A DNA stretch of 64,000 bases from Limnobaculum xujianqingii. Its GTDB lineage: Bacteria; Pseudomonadota; Gammaproteobacteria; Enterobacterales; Enterobacteriaceae. The translations under genes and the position numbers were made by a program. Positions 34,703 to 44,500 of the stretch are shown piece after piece. Where the stretch lies: the NCBI RefSeq assembly GCF_013394855.1, contig NZ_JABMLK010000001.1, positions 2,003,501 through 2,067,500 on the forward strand, written 5' to 3'. Each line of letters opens with the position of its first letter. The first letter of the stretch is position 1. The notes beneath the pieces were generated by a model. The model saw only the letters and a program-made list of their open reading frames with translations, ran no database searches and was not told the DNA's origin.

Positions 34703-35245
34703 ATGGATAAGCAACACGCCGAAGTCAGTAAATTTTTAAGTTACGTTCTACGCCATCAACCAGAAGCTATTGGGTTAACGCTGGATAGCGAAGGATGGGC
34801 GGATATTGATACGTTGATTACCTGCGCCGCTAAAGACGGCAAATACCTTACTCTTGCATTGATTCAGTCAGTGGTTGAAACCAGCGATAAAAAACGATTT
34901 GCCCTTTCAGAAGATGGCCTGCGAATCCGAGCCGTTCAGGGGCATTCATCGTCGCAGGTAGATATTCGTTATGAACAACAGGTTCCTCCTGAATTTTTAT
35001 ATCATGGTACTGCTACCCGATTTCTTGATTCTATTCGTGAAAAAGGATTGGTTGCCGGGTCGCGCCAGTATGTGCATCTGTCTGCGGATGAAGCTACGGC
35101 GGTTACCGTTGGGCAACGGCATGGTAAGCCGGTGGTGCTGAAAATCAGAGCGCTGGAGATGCATCGGCAGGGGTTGGTGTTTTATCGGGCGGAGAATGGG
35201 GTTTGGTTGAGTGGTTCAGTGCCAATTCAGTTTATTACATTTTAA
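34703..35245 (+). CDS. kptA: KptA, RNA 2'-phosphotransferase (Tpt1 family)
   Basis: A 180-residue Tpt1/KptA enzyme, which removes a 2'-phosphate from RNA using NAD+ and releases ADP-ribose 1'',2''-cyclic phosphate. Motifs are [84 protein letters not shown] and [15 protein letters not shown]. Bacterial roles are unclear since bacteria lack the eukaryotic tRNA-splicing substrate; repair of damaged RNA has been proposed. Placed behind an XRE regulator at the left edge of the CDI-cre block. Confidence 0.95.
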   Translation: MDKQHAEVSKFLSYVLRHQPEAIGLTLDSEGWADIDTLITCAAKDGKYLTLALIQSVVETSDKKRFALSEDGLRIRAVQGHSSSQVDIRYEQQVPPEFLYHGTATRFLDSIREKGLVAGSRQYVHLSADEATAVTVGQRHGKPVVLKIRALEMHRQGLVFYRAENGVWLSGSVPIQFITF

Positions 35246-35349
35246 ATTTATTCATCTTTAGTCTGTTTGGATTTGTAACGGGCTGATTATTCTTTTGCTA
35301 GCATAAGCTAAGAGTCGCTGTTATTAAATTTTAATGGTTAAAGTAAAAG

Positions 35350-35727
35350 CTATAAATAACGTTCTTTAAGTTTATTCATATAACCTTCAATTTTTACTTT
35401 ATCATTTGGATGATAATTTATATAGCTATCAGACATGGCTTGCATAAGTCTCACAAAGTGCTGAGGTGTTATTGTTGAGCTTTCATAATCGCCAAACCAG
35501 AATATTACTCCATCAAATTCATCCGGGTTATCTAAGTCCTGATCCAGACTACATCCCAATCCTTCACGGATAGTATTGCCAATGCCTCTGGATGCATCAT
35601 ACAGAAATGATGAAAAGCTCATTCTTTGTTTTTTAAGCATAGTTAGAATCAGTTCATATAAGTCTGCCCCATCATTTTTTAGAAAATATTCTTCTTCATT
35701 TTCCAACCATTCTATTTTCTCTATCAT
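35350..35727 (-). CDS. probable orphan CdiI-type immunity protein
   Basis: A 125-residue acidic cytoplasmic protein. The C-terminal part (FDGVIFWFGDYESSTITPQHFVRLM..., then SYINYHPND) resembles a family of immunity proteins to ribonuclease CDI toxins: an F-x-GV strand, a variable loop and a helix with Y-x3-HP. The same Y-x3-HP signature appears in the immunity pseudogene at 36251. AAAGGA precedes ATG 35727, so it is probably expressed. No matching toxin is adjacent, so it would be an orphan immunity gene. Family call is from memory of motifs. Confidence 0.6.
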   Translation of the reverse strand: MIEKIEWLENEEEYFLKNDGADLYELILTMLKKQRMSFSSFLYDASRGIGNTIREGLGCSLDQDLDNPDEFDGVIFWFGDYESSTITPQHFVRLMQAMSDSYINYHPNDKVKIEGYMNKLKERYL

Positions 35728-35866
35728 TTGGCAGTCCTTTGTAAGATAACTACACCATAATTATACTTTTACTATAATCTTGCCTGACTAAAAAATATAC
35801 GCAGTAAAATAACATGCTTTTTTATATACTTTTTTTGATGCTTACTTAAGTTATATACCTTCATTT

Positions 35867-36151
35867 TCAGAAATTAGTACTACTACTATTAATCATTATT
35901 TGTCTATAAATAATCGTGTTAATATCTTCATCGGAATACACTCCGCCACCTAAGCAAAATGCCCCAGATAATTCTCTTACTTGGTTAACTGAAAGATTAA
36001 ATGCTTGCATAAAATAATTCATAACAAGAAATGAATTAAAATCATTTAGTTCAGAATAGTCCTGAATTATTTTTATTAAAGAACTAACCTTCTGTCCCTT
36101 ACTTGCATGATTCCGTAGAAGTTCTAATAATTCTCCATCTAAATTCATCAC
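35867..36151 (-). CDS. small hypothetical protein, possibly 5'-truncated
   Basis: A 94-residue protein of unknown family in the immunity region (LLELLRNHASKGQKVSSLIKIIQDYSELNDF, then FNLSVNQVRELSGAFCLGGG). The frame stays open upstream for 28 codons, from TCG 36233-36235 just after a TAA at 36236-36238, and the added residues (IVDKNFASVDVSGWQKLNGF) read like genuine protein, yet no start codon lies there until GTG/ATG at 36154/36151. This suggests the 5' end was lost. Could be another immunity protein or toxin-tip remnant. Confidence 0.45.
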   Translation of the reverse strand: MMNLDGELLELLRNHASKGQKVSSLIKIIQDYSELNDFNSFLVMNYFMQAFNLSVNQVRELSGAFCLGGGVYSDEDINTIIYRQIMINSSSTNF

Positions 36152-36250
36152 ATAGAATCCATTCAGTTTTTGCCATCCAGAAACATCAACACTAGCAAAG
36201 TTTTTATCAACTATGCGAGAAAAATTGAGTTTCGATTAAGGGGATTTATT

Positions 36251-36357
36251 TAACAAATCTCTACTGTATCAGCATATTCTGGATGCCGATGAAGATAATT
36301 TTCACAAGCCAGCCTAACATATTTAAAGCATGCCTCTTCACATACAATGACTATTCA
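36251..36357 (-). pseudogene. frameshifted remnant of a CdiI-type immunity gene
   Basis: The minus strand encodes [15 protein letters not shown] in one frame (to about 36301) and [20 protein letters not shown] in the neighbouring frame (to 36251); one missing A near 36300 joins them. The joined sequence fits the C-terminus of the ribonuclease-toxin immunity family, with the Y-x3-HP motif shared with the gene at 35350. No start is present, and the fragment abuts the SymE-like ORF on the other strand. Confidence 0.6.
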
Positions 36358-36520
36358 ACCACAACTCTATCATTACACTGTGGGATATGTCCCCAACGGC
36401 GGCAAAACTCAACCCAGCCCACAGCTCAAAATCAGTGGTAGTTGGCTAGAAGAGCTGGGGTTTACACCCGGACAGCTGGTGACCATTACCATTGAGCCGG
36501 GGAGGATGGTGGTTGAATAA
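36347..36520 (+). CDS. short SymE-like protein
   Basis: A 57-residue ORF whose [25 protein letters not shown] and [16 protein letters not shown] blocks match the SymE-type toxin fold (AbrB-like). E. coli SymE is about twice as long, so this is a short or N-terminally shortened form; its first ten residues overlap the immunity pseudogene on the opposite strand. No good ribosome binding site is visible. SymE-like genes are often found near CDI loci. Whether it is expressed or toxic is unknown. Confidence 0.65.
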   Translation: MTIQPQLYHYTVGYVPNGGKTQPSPQLKISGSWLEELGFTPGQLVTITIEPGRMVVE

Positions 36521-36589
36521 AATAGCAATATTTCATAAGCCAAAAACAAAATCCCTAACTTATTAACAGTTACTCTACTACCCTTATAA

Positions 36590-36623
36590 CCACCTTGTTT
36601 TCCTTTATTTGAAAACAAGGTGG
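36590..36623 (-). repeat. inverted repeat, copy A, after the lipoprotein gene
   Basis: CCACCTTGTTTTC (36590-36602) pairs perfectly with GAAAACAAGGTGG (36611-36623). Nearly the same hairpin with the same flanks (CTTATAA before, ATTAAATCAA after) lies at 38137-38172 behind cdiI. Likely a terminator-like 3' end of a duplicated cassette. Confidence 0.75.
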
Positions 36624-36646
36624 AGGATTAAATCAAGTATTGAACA

Positions 36647-37333
36647 TCAATTGCAGGTCCATCCGCACCGTTTTTCGAGCCTACTATCGGTATCGGGGTT
36701 TAATTTTCCTTCATACCAGTCGTCGGTAATTTCAAGCAGTCTTTTAGCTTGCTCATAATTAATGACTGCTTGTAAAGAGCCTTCGTTACCTTCCTTTACC
36801 CATAAATAAACAAGTAATGTAACTTCTGTATGTTCCGTAGGAGTGTAAAATTTAAAAGTACTTATATTCATTAAATTTATAGAATATTTTGACTTCATTG
36901 GTTCATTGAAGTAAATGAGTCCACTCGTGAAACCATTAATACTATTGACCTCCATGCTGAATGAAGAAAAATCAGTTCTATCAGATTCAATGAATTTAAT
37001 AAATTCTTTTATTGGCACTATTTCTTTTTGGTAGTTTTCTTTAGTAAATCCAATCATCGGTTTTACATAGGGTGCCGTTGGAATACTTCCTGCCATAAAT
37101 ACAATCGTATCGCCTGAATTACTCATTCTAAGGTATATACGGTCTGATAATGAATTGAATTCAAGGCCAGGCGTCGCCCATAATATAGCCGTGCTATTAT
37201 GTGTATATGGAAAATTAGCAATATTATTATTAACCCACCAATTATCCCAATGTGGATGATTTAAAATTTTATCTGTTACAGAGCACCCTGACAAAATCAT
37301 TGAGATCATAAAAATGTAAAATATATTCATCAT
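36647..37333 (-). CDS. hypothetical lipoprotein
   Basis: A 228-residue protein with a short signal peptide and lipobox (MILSGC, Cys17) and an aromatic- and Asn-rich mature part (WDNWWVNNNIANFPYTHNSTAILWATPG). I do not recognise the family. Its 3' hairpin copies the one behind cdiI, so it belongs to the CDI-associated accessory set. Base composition is AT-rich compared with the housekeeping genes. Confidence 0.7.
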   Translation of the reverse strand: MMNIFYIFMISMILSGCSVTDKILNHPHWDNWWVNNNIANFPYTHNSTAILWATPGLEFNSLSDRIYLRMSNSGDTIVFMAGSIPTAPYVKPMIGFTKENYQKEIVPIKEFIKFIESDRTDFSSFSMEVNSINGFTSGLIYFNEPMKSKYSINLMNISTFKFYTPTEHTEVTLLVYLWVKEGNEGSLQAVINYEQAKRLLEITDDWYEGKLNPDTDSRLEKRCGWTCN

Positions 37334-37417
37334 TAACTCTTCTAAATTCTATTTTTGTGGAAAAAGGTTTTATTATCAGCCCCACGTTTGCTTTTTAATT
37401 CATGATGATCATTCTAT

Positions 37418-37984
37418 CTATTTATATTCTTTCCCACCAAATAATGTTTTATTTCTCGCGCACTCTGTTAATTCCCATGACGCAGGTTTATCCTCTTTAC
37501 CTTGTGTAATGTCGTTAACTACTACTCCACTAGCATATCGGCCACGTGCAGTGAATATCTCATAACTATGTCCTAATTGCGGAGTAAATGAATTGTAATA
37601 CTCAAATATCATAGAACCTTTTTTTTCTTGATACCTTACTTTAACTGGCTGTCCCGCTTTAATTTTATATTCCATTACATGTTTGTCTTTTAGTATTGAT
37701 GTAGCTGGAGATGGGGGCATGCCATCAATTTTTTTATTATACGTAGACTTTATCCCTATAAAATTTATACCTGCGGTTAATGAGTTATGATCGAATTCTT
37801 GTAAGCATGAACCTACTTGCTTATATCTTTCGATACTTAAGGGGGTTGCATAATTTTCTACTCTAATCATGGCCACATCATCACTTGCATCATCTTCGAG
37901 TGAATTAGTAGTTATGAGGCAACCACTCAAAAGAAAAGATGATAATAATAGTAAAGCAGATTTTAAGTAACTATATTTTAGCAT
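37418..37984 (-). CDS. hypothetical lipoprotein
   Basis: A 188-residue protein with signal peptide and lipobox (FLLSGC). ATG 37984 is preferred over ATG 38020 because AAGGA lies 8-9 bases before it and it places the charged residues correctly before the hydrophobic core. The mature part starts with an acidic stretch and ends in a probable beta domain (SYEIFTARGRYASGVVVNDITQG). Family not recognised. It follows cdiI on the same strand, with an inverted repeat between. Confidence 0.7.
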   Translation of the reverse strand: MLKYSYLKSALLLLSSFLLSGCLITTNSLEDDASDDVAMIRVENYATPLSIERYKQVGSCLQEFDHNSLTAGINFIGIKSTYNKKIDGMPPSPATSILKDKHVMEYKIKAGQPVKVRYQEKKGSMIFEYYNSFTPQLGHSYEIFTARGRYASGVVVNDITQGKEDKPASWELTECARNKTLFGGKEYK

Positions 37985-38136
37985 GGTGTATTTCCTTATT
38001 AATGAATATGACTTCAGCACCCTAATTACTTAAAATACCGAAGTAATTTATTATATTTACTTTTTCAAATTGAATGTTTTTAAATTTAGCCGCCCCTGAA
38101 TTTATTTCCACATAGTTATGCTATTGTTCTTATAAC

Positions 38137-38172
38137 CACCTTGTTTTCATTTTTTATTTAAAAACAAGGTGG
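38137..38172 (-). repeat. inverted repeat, copy B, after cdiI
   Basis: CCACCTTGTTTT (38137-38148) pairs with AAAACAAGGTGG (38161-38172), 9 bp beyond the cdiI stop. Same sequence and flanks as copy A at 36590. Confidence 0.75.
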
Positions 38173-38180
38173 AAATTAAA

Positions 38181-38570
38181 TCAATTCAGATATTTTGTTG
38201 ATACATTGCCAGTTTCAAAGAACTCTTTAAAAACAGAAATAACAAAATCAAAATCTTTAGTAAGCTGTCTAGCAGGCCAATAATCTCCATTCACAAGTAT
38301 TTTATTGTTACTGCCTTTCGGCTCAGAGAATGATCTTACATCTCCACCTAATTCGTTATATTCTAACAGGGTTATTAAATAATACTCACCTTCACCCTCA
38401 ACACTTAAACGTTCAGGCCCTATATCTTGAGTATTAATAATTCTTAGATGAGTACTCCCTGATTGACCTCTTAATAAATTCAAATACTCTTTCACCATTA
38501 CCCAAGTAGGTTGAACAATCTCATGATATTCATTATTCAAATGAATAGAGAGTTCATATTCAATTATCAT
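38181..38570 (-). CDS. cdiI: CdiI, cognate immunity protein to the CdiA deaminase tip
   Basis: A 129-residue soluble protein whose ATG overlaps the cdiA stop (ATGA), the standard cdiA-cdiI arrangement. It resembles small immunity-like proteins found after polymorphic toxins (PTWVMVKEYLNLL, DIGPERLSVEGEGEYYLITL, GDYWPARQLTKDFDFVISVFKEFFETGNVS; possibly the DUF6911 family). It should bind and block the deaminase domain of the CdiA made by the same cell. The role is assigned from position; the specific toxin pairing is inferred. Confidence 0.8.
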   Translation of the reverse strand: MIIEYELSIHLNNEYHEIVQPTWVMVKEYLNLLRGQSGSTHLRIINTQDIGPERLSVEGEGEYYLITLLEYNELGGDVRSFSEPKGSNNKILVNGDYWPARQLTKDFDFVISVFKEFFETGNVSTKYLN

Positions 38571-41500
38571 TCCGAAGGTCCTCTATTCTCTATTTTTTTC
38601 ATACCTTGCTGCCAATACAAGGTATGACCAGTTGATTTCTCGTAAATAGTTAATGAATTTAGACCAGCTTTTTCTGCCATAGAGCGAATATCAGTCATAC
38701 AGAAGTTACACACGGGTTTTCCTGAAACAACTAACTCCATATTACGGCCTTGCGTCATTCCTTGTTCATAAGCTTGTTGGATCGAACCAACCTCAGCGTG
38801 AGCTGTAGCCATATCACCATTAGGATAGTTTTTATCTGGACGTTTATCTATTTTAGCCTGAATAATATTGTTAATTAATGTCGGCCTACTTTGGTCACCT
38901 AAATAGAAATCCGGACGATTCCCCTGATTCGTATCAGTAAACACTTTACCCGTTACTGGGTCTGTCAGTTCTGCGGTAACTTTAGGAATCGAAGAATGTG
39001 CTTTTGGATCTAATGATTGACTACTTTCCTGCCACAATATTGGTTTCCCCGGTGACGCTATCGCTCCATCAGTTCTTGAAATAACGCTATTCCCTGCCAC
39101 TCCACCAAAAATTGCCGCAGTTCCTAACCCAACATTCCAGACTCCTTCACCATAACTCCCATCAGAAAGTTGCCCCAAACCATAACCTGCCTGATAAGCT
39201 CCGCCTGCCGCTAGTGCAGAACGCGCTACAATTCCCGGCGCACCAGGTAACGCCATTAACGCATCAGTACCTATTATCGCTTGACTGGAATGTACACTAG
39301 CTGTTTTAAGATAGCTCAATGCTTCATTATAAGCACTGATATCTCCCGTTGACGCCACAAACGCTTTACCAGCAAGCACTCCCTGAATAGCCTCATTCGC
39401 TTTCTGTGGGGTAAATCCATACATGACTTGAAGTTCATAACCATATTGGTCAAGTAAACCAGCCAGTTCTTGTTTCTGGCTTTCTGTCATAGGTTGGCCT
39501 GATTGATACAATTCCAATAAAGCATTACTGGCCCGATCTTCATTGGTCAGCTTCACAATATTCAGTGATGCTTCCACCAAATTTTTGCCCGCTTTCTGGT
39601 CTTCTATTGATTTAATCAACGTTTCGGCTTTTTCTGGACTCAAGAAATTATTAACTGCCGCATTATACGCAGCTGCCGCAGCCGTCCCCCCATCCGCCGT
39701 ATTATCAGCTACTAAACCAGCCGCCACTCCAGTCGCGATTGAAGTCATATTAGCAATAAACTGACGCTGAGCTTCTGTCAGATCTTTTGGATTAACTCCG
39801 TAAAGGTCTTCTGCTACCACCTTAGCAATTAGCTCACCGCTGGCGGCGCCCAACGCGCCAGACATGCCATTATTCCCTGAACCTTCTGCAACCGCTAGAC
39901 CCACAATGGCATGACCAATAACTTTGGCAAACAGGTTCGCATTGTTCGGGTGTTCCTCGTCTATCGGGAAATTCTCATCCGCCAGCTTCTTCACGCCCTG
40001 AGCTAAAAACGGCGCTGAAGCCGCCGCTGCCGCATTCCCCGCGCTGCCACCACCCATTGCGACAGTAAGCGCCGCACCGGCGGCCTGTATCGCTCGGCCA
40101 ACATTGCTGCCGGTACCGTAGGTTTCCATCTGTTTCTCATAAGCAGCCTGATACACCACATCATAAGTAGCCTTGTTCAACTGCTCCTGCGTTGGGTTAT
40201 TTATATCCTGCTTCGCTAAATTATCTCTGGCCTGCGCCTGAATAGCGGGGTCCTTCGATGCAGCCTCCATACTGGCCTTCGCTTCATCCTGCGCATTCTT
40301 CACCCCGATATTAGTCGCAATCGTCGTCACTTGCTGCACTATTTGCCCCGCCAGACCAATGGCCTCCAGATTACGCATCTCTTCTTCAGCATTGAAGATT
40401 TTCTCCAGCGGATTAGCAGCATTCTCCGTATCACGACTGATGCTGGCAATATCCTGTTTCTGACCCTCCTTATCCCGAATGGTAATAGAACCATCCGCAA
40501 TCGCCGCATGCGTGGTACTACTTGCACTGTCACCATAGGCCACCACAATCGGCGTTCCCGGAACCCCCGGGAAGCCCAGCGGTGCACCACCGCCCGAGCC
40601 AACGCTGACCGACACATGGCTGACGTCATACTCTGCCTTATTCTTAATATCGCTCCAGCCCAGCGTACCGGTATCCAGACTGTTTTTATCTGGCGTAGCT
40701 TCAGAGGCAATCACCGCACCGTCTAGCTGAGTATGATTACCCACGGTAATGTCATAACCACCTTTACCGGCATAAATCCCGCTCTGCTCATTGACGCTGG
40801 CCCAGGTGCTGTCCATCTTGTCCATGGTGAAGCCCAGACTGCCGTCAAAGCCAGTACCATAACTGCCCGCAATATTCAGCGAGTATTGCTCATAGCTGTA
40901 ATCATCGGTGTCCTGCAATGAACGCACGGTCAGGTCACGACCCACGTCCATCATCACGGAATCACCTTTCGCCAGCGCACCAATCAGGTTGGTATCCCGA
41001 CCGCTGATAATGGTCAGATTGTTGCCCGCTTCAAGCTGAGTCTCGGTCCAGTACAGACCGTCTGCATGCATATTCCCTTTCGAGAAGTTAGCATCGGCAA
41101 AGAAACGCAGACCGTTTTTACCCCCGCCCCAGCCAAAGCTGACGCCAGCGTTACCGCCGTAGCTCTTATTCTCACTGTCGGTTTTTTGAGTATTGGCCGC
41201 CGCCAGCAGGTTAACGTCCCGGTTAGCATCCAGAATCATGTTATTACCGGCATTAATAGCTGAGCCTTTAATGGTGATATCGCCATCAACGCCTTTCTCA
41301 CCACTACCAGTAGCGGTGATGGACAGATTATTTCCTGCGGCAATGGCAGAGCCCTGAGCCGCCCGAATTTTGGTATCGGTGGTGGATTCCGTATGCTGAG
41401 TACCGCCAGAAATACTGATACCCACAAAGCCTTCGCTACCGCTCGGCAGGTCCATCATACCGGCCTGCACCGCCTGAACCGCCGACAGCGCCGCTTTGAT

Positions 41501-44500
41501 TTCCTGTAGCGCCTTGATTTTACTGTCCTGAGTGTCCTGCACCTGTTTCGCTTCGGTTACTGCGGCGTTTAGCGCACTGCCAGCAGCGCCGGATAGTGCA
41601 ACCGTCATACCCGACTGGGTACGCTCGTACTTGTCGTGAATGCTGGTTTGGTTTTCCACTGACTCAATGGTCACATTTTTACCCTTCAGGCTGATATCCT
41701 GCTGAGCGATAACGTCTGAGCCTTTGATGGTCAGATTATTTCCCGCACTTAAAGTAACATTACCTTCTGTACTGCCTACGGTACTACCCAGTTGAGTGAC
41801 ACGATGGCTAATATTGGTCGACTTTTCATCTATCTTGCCATATGTCACCCCAATCCCACCGGAGCTCATCATGCCACTCTTTTTCTTACGAACTATCTCC
41901 AGATCATCCTGCTGCTCTTGGGCTGTACTCAGTATCAGGTCGTGACCGGCGTTTAATGTCATATCATGGGTACTGGTGACCTGACTACCTTCAACCCGCA
42001 GGTCGTTTCCGGCATTCATGATGACTGTATCACCACTAAAGTTGCTGCTTTCTGCCGAAAGAACATCATGCACCACCTGCTTGGTAGTCACGGTTTTGGT
42101 CATGCCGCTGCGGCTGGTGGATTTGCTGGTACTCTCCACATGGTCAGTCGACTGGCCAGTCGTAATATTAATATCGTTTCCAGCTACCACGGCCAGTTGA
42201 CCATCAGCCTGAACCTGTGCCGCTTTCGCATTGATATCATTTTTCGCTGACAGAGTGACATTACCGCTACTGCTAATCTGGGTACCAATATCCTGCGAGC
42301 TGGCCTCTTTACGCGAGCTGTTCTTACTTGCGGAGATATAGTCGCGCTGCTTTTCTTCCGTCACGGTATTCATATTCAGGTCATGACCCGCAGCGATATA
42401 TGTCTCGCTATTCTGACCGGCGTTAGTAATCAATGCCGCCGTCAGATTAATATCATTACCGGCTGAAAGCTGTAGCACTCCATTGTCATTATTGACCGAC
42501 AAGGCCCCGACCTGATTGATATTGGTATGAGATGAGCGGTTGATTCCGCCTTTTTCGTTATGGTTGGTGGTGGTGGTAATGTTGATATTATTACCGGCCT
42601 GAAGTTTCAGACTGTCAAAGCCCTGCATCAGACCACCAATATTATTAATATCGTTATTTGCCAGCAGCGCTACGTTATTACCGCTGATGATACCGCCCAT
42701 ATTTTGAATATTCTGCGCCAGCACATTCAGCTTATCCCCCGCCAGAATACGCCCCTGATTCACCAAATCATTGCTTAGTTGCAAATTGACTTGCTTACCC
42801 GCTAAAAGAGCACCGTTACTATCAATATCCTGCGGCCTGACCATGGCATATACCTGCGGCACCAAAACCGTCTGAATACTGCCATCCGGTAAGGTTACGT
42901 CACGGCTCACCAGCCAGACGATATCCGAGGTCAAATTAGCCATCTGCTCTTTGGTTAACGCTACCCCTAACGACAGGTTGTACTTTTGAGCAAATTCAAC
43001 GCCACTGTTCATCAGTGCCATATACTGCTCTTCGTCATTGGCGTAACCGTTTAAAAAACGCTGCCCCGTCAGGCTGATAATCTGGTCACTGATCAGACGC
43101 TGCTCGTAGTAACCATCACCCAAACGTTTATGCATATTATTCGGATCGGCCTTTAACTGGCTGGTCATATAATCCGAACCTAACCAGCGCTTAAGCTGGG
43201 TAAATTTAGGATCGGTTTCTACCAGATACAAACCGCCGACTGCCGGATTGATTTTATACAGACTGGCATTGGGTAATGTCAGACTCAAACTCGGTGGACG
43301 GGTCACTATGCTGACATCTTGCATGCCATCCACACCCGCCAGCTGAATATTCACGCGATCAATACTGATGCTACCAATGCCACTACCTGGAGCCAAACCT
43401 TCCTGACGCGCATTAATCGATGCTCCACTGCCATTGGGTTGGGTATTGCCAGCAGTTTCCGATGCTTTTAACATGATATCCTGATACACGGCTGCCGGAG
43501 AGTAGTCGTAATCATGATGTCCCTGCACCCGTACACCACCGATTGGGGTTGAATATCGATGCTGCATAATCCCCGATTCAGTAATGACACGAGTACCCGC
43601 AATTTCCGTATTATTCAGGGTATTAGCCGCAATGTTTAATACATTTCCCGCAATGATTTGGCTCTTATCGTTATTGACCGTATCCGCAATAATCAACAAG
43701 TTACCACCAGCTAAAATTTTCCCCGGGTCGGTTTCGATAATGGCGTTTTCCTGGGTGGTTCGGACATAGGTAAACTCCCAATAGTCATCGTCTCCCCTAT
43801 CCGAATCCGGCGTATAGAGTGTGGAAACGCCGCGGCTGTTATAGGTAAAGCTCACTTCATCAAGGAAATAGTGTCGACTGCTGGCATTCATTGCGTACTC
43901 AAGAATATTTTCCTGCGATACGACTCGAAACTCGGTCAAAAAGTGGTCATTAACGTTATTCACCACTCCCATCGACAACTTCAGGTCCCCTAACGCTTCA
44001 ATCGTCGCACTGTGGTTATTCAACACCCCACCCATACCGGTGGCGTTGCTGTTCTCATCCAGTAATCGACCAATGGACATATTGCCACCGCTGAATATTA
44101 ACGAATGGGTGTAATTGTTTAAGGTACCAACCCCCATATCCAGAGTTTCACGACCGGCAATAGTGGCGGCGGTGCCGCCCTCTTCCCGGTTATTAATCAC
44201 ATCAGCCTGTAAACCCAGCCAGGTTCCGTAAATACGACCGGTGCCATAGTTATCGATTTGACTGGCTTGCAGGTGGGTCAGTAATCCGTCAATCAGCCCT
44301 CTGTTGCTTAGAAGTCCACTCAATGTGAGGTTGGTGGACTGGGCACTGATAACCCCGGCAGCATCGTTGGTTAGCGATCCGGCATTAAGATGCATATCAC
44401 CCGCATACAACTGGCCGCCAAGGTTGCTCCAGTGGCCGGTGGTTTGTGCATTGAAGGCATTGTTAACGTAAAGCTGTGCAAGGTTGGTGTTAATATCTCC

